Assembly (NCBI GenBank): GCA_945866125.1
Contig: CAMBFZ010000016.1
Span: 35,358 to 99,357 of the forward strand
DNA: 64,000 nucleotides
From: Bordetella parapertussis
GTDB lineage: Bacteria > Pseudomonadota > Gammaproteobacteria > Burkholderiales > Burkholderiaceae_D
Direction: 5' to 3'
The position numbers and the translations under genes are program-made. The notes under the pieces are model-generated. The model had not been told where the DNA came from. It saw only the letters and a list, made by a program, of their open reading frames with translations, and did not search any database. This document shows, one piece after another, positions 59,660-64,000 of this stretch. Every line of letters begins with the position of its first letter. The stretch's first letter is position 1.

Positions 59660-60835
59660 GTGAAAATTTTCGGGTTATTTGGCAAAAAAAATGTGCATCA
59701 CGTGCGCGGCGCTAGCGCGGCCACTTTGCAGCCCGGCGCAGAAGCGCGCGACACCTCGAAAAAAATCGACGCGATCGAATCGGAAATGTCTGCCGAGTTT
59801 GGCGCAAGCTTGCCCGGCACGGCAGCTGCTGATTTCTTCGATTATTCGGTCAGCACTGCGGCTGTGACGCTGCCGCAGATCATCGAAGAAGCGGCCATTT
59901 TATTTGCCAACAACCAGGCTGCGGCGGCACAATCTTTGCTGGCTGAGGCGACCTCAGCAAAATTGTCGACCGCAACACCAAGGTCTTATGAGCAGATAGC
60001 CTGGTGGATGCAATTTGAGCTAGCTCAGCTGACAGGCACGCAGCAGCAATTTGAACAACTCGCCATTGCGTATGCTCATCGATTTGAAACCTCACCGCCA
60101 CAATGGATCAACAGCAGCTCCGCAACGCCCGAGCAGCACGACCGCGCTGCCCCGCATGCACTCAGCTTCAGGGGCAAGCTATGTGGTGGTAGCCGGCCTT
60201 TGCTGGAGCAATTAAAAAAATTAGGCGGTCAGCATCCCCGGCTTAATTTGGAATTTAACGCGGTCGCTGACGTCGATCATGAAGGCTGCGTTGCGCTCCT
60301 TGCACTCCTTGATGAATGGCATACCGAAAATCGCGAGCTTATGATCACCGGCGCCGTCGGATTGATCAATAAGCTGCGCAGTCTGATCCAGACTGGTCGT
60401 CGGGACGCTGACGAATCAGCGTGGCGGTTGCTCATTGAGTTGCACCGTCTGCTCAACGAGCAGGCCGCACACGAAGAAGTCTGCATCGACTATTGCATCA
60501 CCTATGAAATCTCACCACCACCGTTCGTCGCCCCCGCCGGCAGCATCCCAATAGCAGAGAGTGCAAATTTCCTCATGCCGGCATTAGTCAATGCGCCGAT
60601 TGCGCCTCTGCTTCAACGCATCAGTCGCTATGCAGAAAATCGTCCAACGATTGTTCTTGACTGCGCGCAGCTAGGCAAGATTGATTTCATCGTTGCGGCA
60701 ACTTGGCTGGTCGACCTCGAACGGCTTGCGGGCGACAAACCGGTAGAATTGCGCAATACGAATTTTCTGGTGTCTGTACTATTGAAACTCGTCGGCACAA
60801 AAGGCAAGCTGTCGATCATTACGCGCAAACCCTGA
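59660..60835 (+). CDS. STAS-domain protein (tandem STAS, unknown partner)
   Basis: A 391-residue soluble protein with two STAS-like domains, one at about 175-280 (LSFRGKLCGGSRPLLEQL, NLEFNAVADVDHEGCVALLALL) and one at about 300-391 (IVLDCAQLGKIDFIVAATWLVDL). The N-terminal 175 residues are helical with no named domain and begin MKIFGLFGKKNVHH. STAS domains in anti-sigma-factor antagonists and transporters mediate regulated protein binding. Start is GTG after GCAGG. The gene has a near-consensus promoter and a hairpin leader, and sits 54 bases before hslV. Confidence 0.78.
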   Translation: MKIFGLFGKKNVHHVRGASAATLQPGAEARDTSKKIDAIESEMSAEFGASLPGTAAADFFDYSVSTAAVTLPQIIEEAAILFANNQAAAAQSLLAEATSAKLSTATPRSYEQIAWWMQFELAQLTGTQQQFEQLAIAYAHRFETSPPQWINSSSATPEQHDRAAPHALSFRGKLCGGSRPLLEQLKKLGGQHPRLNLEFNAVADVDHEGCVALLALLDEWHTENRELMITGAVGLINKLRSLIQTGRRDADESAWRLLIELHRLLNEQAAHEEVCIDYCITYEISPPPFVAPAGSIPIAESANFLMPALVNAPIAPLLQRISRYAENRPTIVLDCAQLGKIDFIVAATWLVDLERLAGDKPVELRNTNFLVSVLLKLVGTKGKLSIITRKP

Positions 60836-60889
60836 GAATACGACAAGGCTTATCCTGCGTCTTTTACCGCTATTTTTTGCGAAAGCATC

Positions 60890-61426
60890 ATGGAACAATT
60901 TCACGGCACGACCATTTTGTCTGTACGGCGCGGCAATCAAGTTGCCATCGGCGGCGACGGTCAGGTTACCCTCGGCAATGTGGTCATGAAAGGCACGGCC
61001 CGCAAGGTTCGCAAACTCTTCCACGGCAAAGTACTCGCTGGCTTTGCGGGCGGAACCGCAGATGCGTTCACTCTGCTGGACCGCTTTGAGTCTAAACTCG
61101 AAGCGCATCAGGGCAATCTGATGCGTGCCTCGGTTGAGCTTGCCAAAGACTGGCGGACCGACCGCGTACTGCGTCGGCTCGAAGCCATGTTGCTCGTTGC
61201 AGACCGTGACGCAACACTGATCATTACCGGCAATGGCGACGTGCTCGAACCCGAGGACGGGGTGGGGGCAATTGGCTCCGGCGGCAGCTATGCACAATCC
61301 GCTGCAAAGGCCCTACAAGAAAACACCGAATTGTCGCCGCTTGAAATTGTCAAAAAATCCTTGACCATCGCTGCCCAGCTTTGCATCTACACCAACATGT
61401 CGCACACGATTGAAAGTCTGGAATAA
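60890..61426 (+). CDS. hslV: ATP-dependent protease subunit HslV
   Basis: Peptidase subunit of the HslVU (ClpQY) two-ring protease. The N-terminal threonine nucleophile is expected to be Thr7, exposed by removal of the six-residue leader MEQFHG, giving TTILSVRRGNQVAIGGDGQVTLG. Conserved KVRKLFHGKVLAGFAGGTADAF and GSGGSYAQSAAKAL follow. At 178 residues the length is standard. It is 18 bases upstream of hslU. Confidence 0.97.
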   Translation: MEQFHGTTILSVRRGNQVAIGGDGQVTLGNVVMKGTARKVRKLFHGKVLAGFAGGTADAFTLLDRFESKLEAHQGNLMRASVELAKDWRTDRVLRRLEAMLLVADRDATLIITGNGDVLEPEDGVGAIGSGGSYAQSAAKALQENTELSPLEIVKKSLTIAAQLCIYTNMSHTIESLE

Positions 61427-61444
61427 CCCGCATTGGCCTCCATC

Positions 61445-62785
61445 ATGAATCTGACTCCGCAACAAATCGTCACTGAACTCGACAAGCATGTCGTCGGTCA
61501 ATCGCGCGCCAAGCGGGCTGTTGCGATCGCATTACGCAACCGCTGGCGGCGGCAGCAGGTACCGGATCCCTTGCGCCATGAGATCACTCCAAAAAATATC
61601 TTGATGATTGGTCCCACCGGTGTCGGCAAAACCGAAATCGCACGTCGTCTTGCCAAGTTGGCCGAGGCGCCCTTCATCAAAATCGAAGCGACCAAATTCA
61701 CCGAAGTCGGCTATGTCGGACGCGATGTCGACACCATCATTCGCGACCTCACTGAGATCGGGATCAAACAAACCCGTGAACTGGAAATGATCAAGGTACG
61801 GGCCCGCGCCGAGGACGCGGCCGAAGATCGCATTCTCGATATCCTGCTGCCGCCGGCTCGCGATTTTGGCTTTGCCAGCACGCAAGCAACGGAAGAAGAA
61901 AAAGCCGGCAATACGACGCGTCAAACTTTTCGCAAACGCCTCCGCGAAGGTGAATTAAACGATCGCGACATCGAGATAGAAGTTGCCGAACCGCGCGCGC
62001 AAATGGAAATCATGGCGCCACCCGGCATGGAAGAAATGACCGAGCAAATTAAATCCATGTTTTCCGGTATGGGGGCAGGCCGAAAAAAATCGCGCAAGCT
62101 CAAGATCGGTGAAGCGCTCAAGCTATTGACCGAAGAAGAAGCCGGACGCATGCTTAATGAAGACGAATTGCGCCAGATCGCCATCACGAATGTTGAGCAA
62201 AACGGCATCGTCTTCCTCGATGAAATCGACAAAATCGCATCGCGCTCTAGCACAAGCGGCGTTGACGTTTCTCGCGCAGGCGTGCAGCGCGATCTGCTGC
62301 CGCTCGTCGAAGGCACCACAGTCAATACCAAATACGGCATGGTCAAAACTGATCACATCTTATTCATCGCTTCGGGGGCCTTTCATCTGGCAAAACCGTC
62401 CGATCTGATTCCGGAGCTGCAAGGTCGTTTTCCGATTCGGGTCGAGCTTGAATCGCTGGCCATCGCCGACTTCGAGCGCATTCTAACTGGCACGGATGCC
62501 TGCTTGACGCGCCAGTATCAGGCGCTGCTGGCAACAGAAAATGTGCAGGTTGATTTTGCCAAAGAAGGTATTCGCCGATTGGCAGAGATTGCTTTTTCGG
62601 TAAATGAAAAAACAGAAAATATTGGCGCAAGACGGCTCTACACAGTCATGGAAAAACTGCTCGAAGAAATTTCATTTGCGGCGGGCACCGAAGCCAACCA
62701 GATCATCACAATCGATGCTGCTTATGTGGACGAAAAACTCGGTGCACTCGCTGTCGATGAAGACCTGTCGCGCTACGTGCTGTAA
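61445..62785 (+). CDS. hslU: HslU unfoldase ATPase
   Basis: AAA+ regulatory subunit that unfolds substrates for HslV. Walker A is GPTGVGKTE near residue 56, Walker B IVFLDEIDKI, and the GYVGRD pore loop is present in EVGYVGRDVD. The I domain spans about 110-240. The C-terminal tail ending SRYVL is the segment that inserts into HslV. I start at the ATG giving MNLTPQQIV (446 residues). A TTG 12 bases earlier is possible but not needed. Confidence 0.97.
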   Translation: MNLTPQQIVTELDKHVVGQSRAKRAVAIALRNRWRRQQVPDPLRHEITPKNILMIGPTGVGKTEIARRLAKLAEAPFIKIEATKFTEVGYVGRDVDTIIRDLTEIGIKQTRELEMIKVRARAEDAAEDRILDILLPPARDFGFASTQATEEEKAGNTTRQTFRKRLREGELNDRDIEIEVAEPRAQMEIMAPPGMEEMTEQIKSMFSGMGAGRKKSRKLKIGEALKLLTEEEAGRMLNEDELRQIAITNVEQNGIVFLDEIDKIASRSSTSGVDVSRAGVQRDLLPLVEGTTVNTKYGMVKTDHILFIASGAFHLAKPSDLIPELQGRFPIRVELESLAIADFERILTGTDACLTRQYQALLATENVQVDFAKEGIRRLAEIAFSVNEKTENIGARRLYTVMEKLLEEISFAAGTEANQIITIDAAYVDEKLGALAVDEDLSRYVL

Positions 62786-62810
62786 ACACGCCAACGATCA
62801 CGGCAATAAT

Positions 62811-63026
62811 ATGGTCCGCAAAACGCTCACCAAACGACAACAACAAGCCTTGCGCGGCCCACCATCATCACCGGCGTTATCGCCGCTATTAAAGCCGCGC
62901 AATCCCTTGGTGGCAGCTGCTCGCCAACGCAAAGCCGGCGCACACAAAAAAACGGCCTCGGCATTGCGGCAACACGAGCGCCGCAAATTATTAAACGCAT
63001 TATTTGATCGGCCAGATGACCGCTAA
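62811..63026 (+). CDS. Small basic hypothetical protein
   Basis: A 71-residue very basic, Arg/Lys/Ala/Gln-rich reading frame (MVRKTLTKRQQQALRG... ending LFDRPDDR) starting 25 bases after hslU on the same strand. I do not recognise a family. There is no hydrophobic segment, cysteine or catalytic motif. Placement directly downstream of hslU could mean co-transcription. Composition is plausible for a nucleic-acid-binding or ribosome-associated peptide, but expression is not supported by anything I can see. No good Shine-Dalgarno is present. Confidence 0.4.
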   Translation: MVRKTLTKRQQQALRGPPSSPALSPLLKPRNPLVAAARQRKAGAHKKTASALRQHERRKLLNALFDRPDDR

Positions 63027-63071
63027 GGGCATGGCGCCCACGCTCGGGCGAGCTTAGGTCAGTGCTTGGCT

Positions 63072-63704
63072 TTAGTGCCGCACATTACCCACCGGTGGCA
63101 CCCCTGAGCTTGGCTTGTCACGACTGCCATTGCCCTGCGAAGTCGCCGTAGGCATACTGGCACCGGATTGCACGCCCGATGGTGTCGGTACAGGCTGAGA
63201 CGCCGCTTGCGATGGCGTCTGGAGTGCGGGTGGATTTAGCGCTGGCTCTGGCATTGTTCGCGCAGGCACAGGCGGCAGGAACGTATTCGTTGCACCACCC
63301 GCTGATGCAAAGGAAGGCAAACTGAGCTCGCGATCCACACCGTGATCTGACAACACTACATGGCGCGAATGAATTTCCTTGACCGTCACGCCAGGCGTGA
63401 CTTCACCCTTCACTCGCAACGACATAGCGGCCGCCCCCTCGGGCACCAAAATGGCCACACTCTCGGACTGGCGTCCGGCCATAATCACCCCTCGTAGCTG
63501 CACCTTAGTCATCCCATTAGTGCTACCTTGCCCGCCGAATAACCCGGCCGCCGCAGAGTGTGATGGCGCGGCTTGCGCCGCGCGCGGTGGCGCAGTCACC
63601 GCGCGCGGTGGTGGTGCAACGACTTGCAGAATCCAATACGTAAGCGACGCGCATAATCCCAGAAACAGCACAAAGGCAAGCAACTCAGGAAGGCGTTTCA
63701 TCAT
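63072..63704 (-). CDS. Type II secretion GspC-like protein without a PDZ domain
   Basis: A 210-residue inner-membrane protein with a single N-terminal helix (about 7-27, LLAFVLFLGLCASLTYWIL) and a homology region typical of GspC (VQLRGVIMAGRQSESVAILV, VTVKEIHSRHVVLSDHGVDREL in short reads). Beyond about residue 135 there is only a Pro/Ala/Ser-rich tail, not a PDZ domain. GspC links the inner-membrane platform to the secretin. Its ATG overlaps the preceding gspF stop by four bases. Identification rests on the domain and the gspF neighbour. Confidence 0.78.
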   Translation of the reverse strand: MMKRLPELLAFVLFLGLCASLTYWILQVVAPPPRAVTAPPRAAQAAPSHSAAAGLFGGQGSTNGMTKVQLRGVIMAGRQSESVAILVPEGAAAMSLRVKGEVTPGVTVKEIHSRHVVLSDHGVDRELSLPSFASAGGATNTFLPPVPARTMPEPALNPPALQTPSQAASQPVPTPSGVQSGASMPTATSQGNGSRDKPSSGVPPVGNVRH

Positions 63705-64000
63705 CGCACCAACTGATTAATTTCAATAATTGGCATCAGCACGGCCAGCACAATCAGCAGCACCACCACACCCATGGCCAGAATCAGCGCCGGCTCCAGC
63801 AATCCTGCAATCGTCATCGCGCGCCGCTCCAGATCCTGCTCCTGTACATTGGCTGCCCGGTTTAACATCGCCGGCAACTCGCCCGTGACTTCACCGGCGC
63901 GAATCATGTGAATGAGCATCGGCGGGAAATGCTTATGCGCAGCAAGCGCCCGCGCCAGGCTCACTCCCTCGCGCACGCTATTGGTCGCCTCATCGACCTG
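63701..64000 (-). CDS. gspF: Type II secretion inner-membrane protein GspF, C-terminal part (cut by window)
   Basis: The last 99 residues of GspF, the polytopic platform protein of type II secretion. The conserved GEVTGELPAMLNRAANVQEQDLERR stretch (in shorter reads GEVTGELPAML and VQEQDLERR) and the final membrane helix (LEPALILAMGVVVLLIVLAVLMPI) are diagnostic. The frame is open through base 64000 on this strand, so the gene begins outside the window. It overlaps the gspC-like gene by four bases. Confidence 0.92.
   Translation of the reverse strand, partial: QVDEATNSVREGVSLARALAAHKHFPPMLIHMIRAGEVTGELPAMLNRAANVQEQDLERRAMTIAGLLEPALILAMGVVVLLIVLAVLMPIIEINQLVR

Noticed and set aside
1..64000. 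tRNA, rRNA, CRISPR arrays and insertion sequences
   Set aside because: None was recognised on either strand; gaps between genes are short and are accounted for by promoters, terminators or the structures listed.

Overview
This window reads as chromosome of a betaproteobacterium, most likely order Burkholderiales and plausibly Oxalobacteraceae. The reasons are the caa3/aa3-type cytochrome c oxidase locus with its betaproteobacterial small proteins (DUF2970, DUF2909, a 35-residue oxidase assembly peptide), PhaM, a zinc-ligand-poor DksA beside a COG0523 GTPase, tandem LpxL-like acyltransferases next to metK and dapF, and a CIRCE element in front of rpoH. The genus is not determined. Almost all of it is dense core-genome coding with few gaps. 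No rRNA, tRNA, CRISPR array, insertion sequence or prophage was seen.

Layout. 1-2358: end of ftsE, ftsX, then rpoH behind a perfect CIRCE operator. 2444-11840 (mostly minus): cytochrome oxidase subunits II, I and III with the assembly factors COX11, SURF1, SCO1, a second SCO-like protein, heme A synthase and heme O synthase. 11996-14858: BioC-like methyltransferase, ComF, TrmL and a PCu(A)C copper chaperone. 15004-18051: copper-handling trio (CusF-like protein, Tat-exported multicopper oxidase, TolC-type lipoprotein). 18101-28479: diiron ferritin-like protein, Fe-S photolyase, periplasmic glutathione peroxidase, then a tight eight-gene operon (FAD oxidoreductase, DUF1365, cyclopropane-fatty-acid-synthase-like methyltransferase, chalcone-isomerase-like protein, GPH-type transporter, DUF3833 lipoprotein, SDR, NTF2-like). 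This looks like a photo-oxidative-stress and membrane-lipid-modification locus. 28476-36778: PhaM, two DUF3108 paralogues, queC, a fused indolepyruvate:ferredoxin oxidoreductase and a divergent LysR regulator. 36895-43152: EF-hand protein, cca, NDUFA9-like epimerase, slt, 5-formyl-THF cyclo-ligase, metF. 43153-49282: methyl-cycle genes (metF, ahcY, metK) interleaved with a subtilase/rhombosortase pair. 49362-58555: two LpxL-like acyltransferases, dapF, a Sel1-repeat protein, a porin, a YefM/YoeB-type toxin-antitoxin pair, DUF484, xerC and a COG0523 GTPase. 58603-64000: DksA, a STAS-domain protein, hslVU, a small basic protein and the start of a type II secretion locus (gspC-like, gspF).

How genes connect. 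The oxidase region holds the three main subunits plus copper delivery and heme a synthesis, so it can build a complete enzyme. ahcY and metF form one operon, and metK lies 4 kb upstream on the same strand. ahcY is preceded by a clear S-adenosylhomocysteine riboswitch that lies wholly inside the 3' end of the rhombosortase reading frame. metK has a good sigma70 promoter and a leader that can fold into an H-type pseudoknot ending 7 nt before its Shine-Dalgarno sequence. The subtilase carries a GlyGly-CTERM-like tail matching the adjacent rhombosortase, and type II secretion genes lie at the window's right edge.

The strongest candidates for follow-up are the aptamer-in-ORF arrangement at rhombosortase/ahcY, the metK pseudoknot leader, the 18-28 kb lipid/photo-oxidation locus and the diverged YoeB-like toxin lacking its catalytic glutamate. 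All identifications are by eye from sequence motifs. No database search was run.
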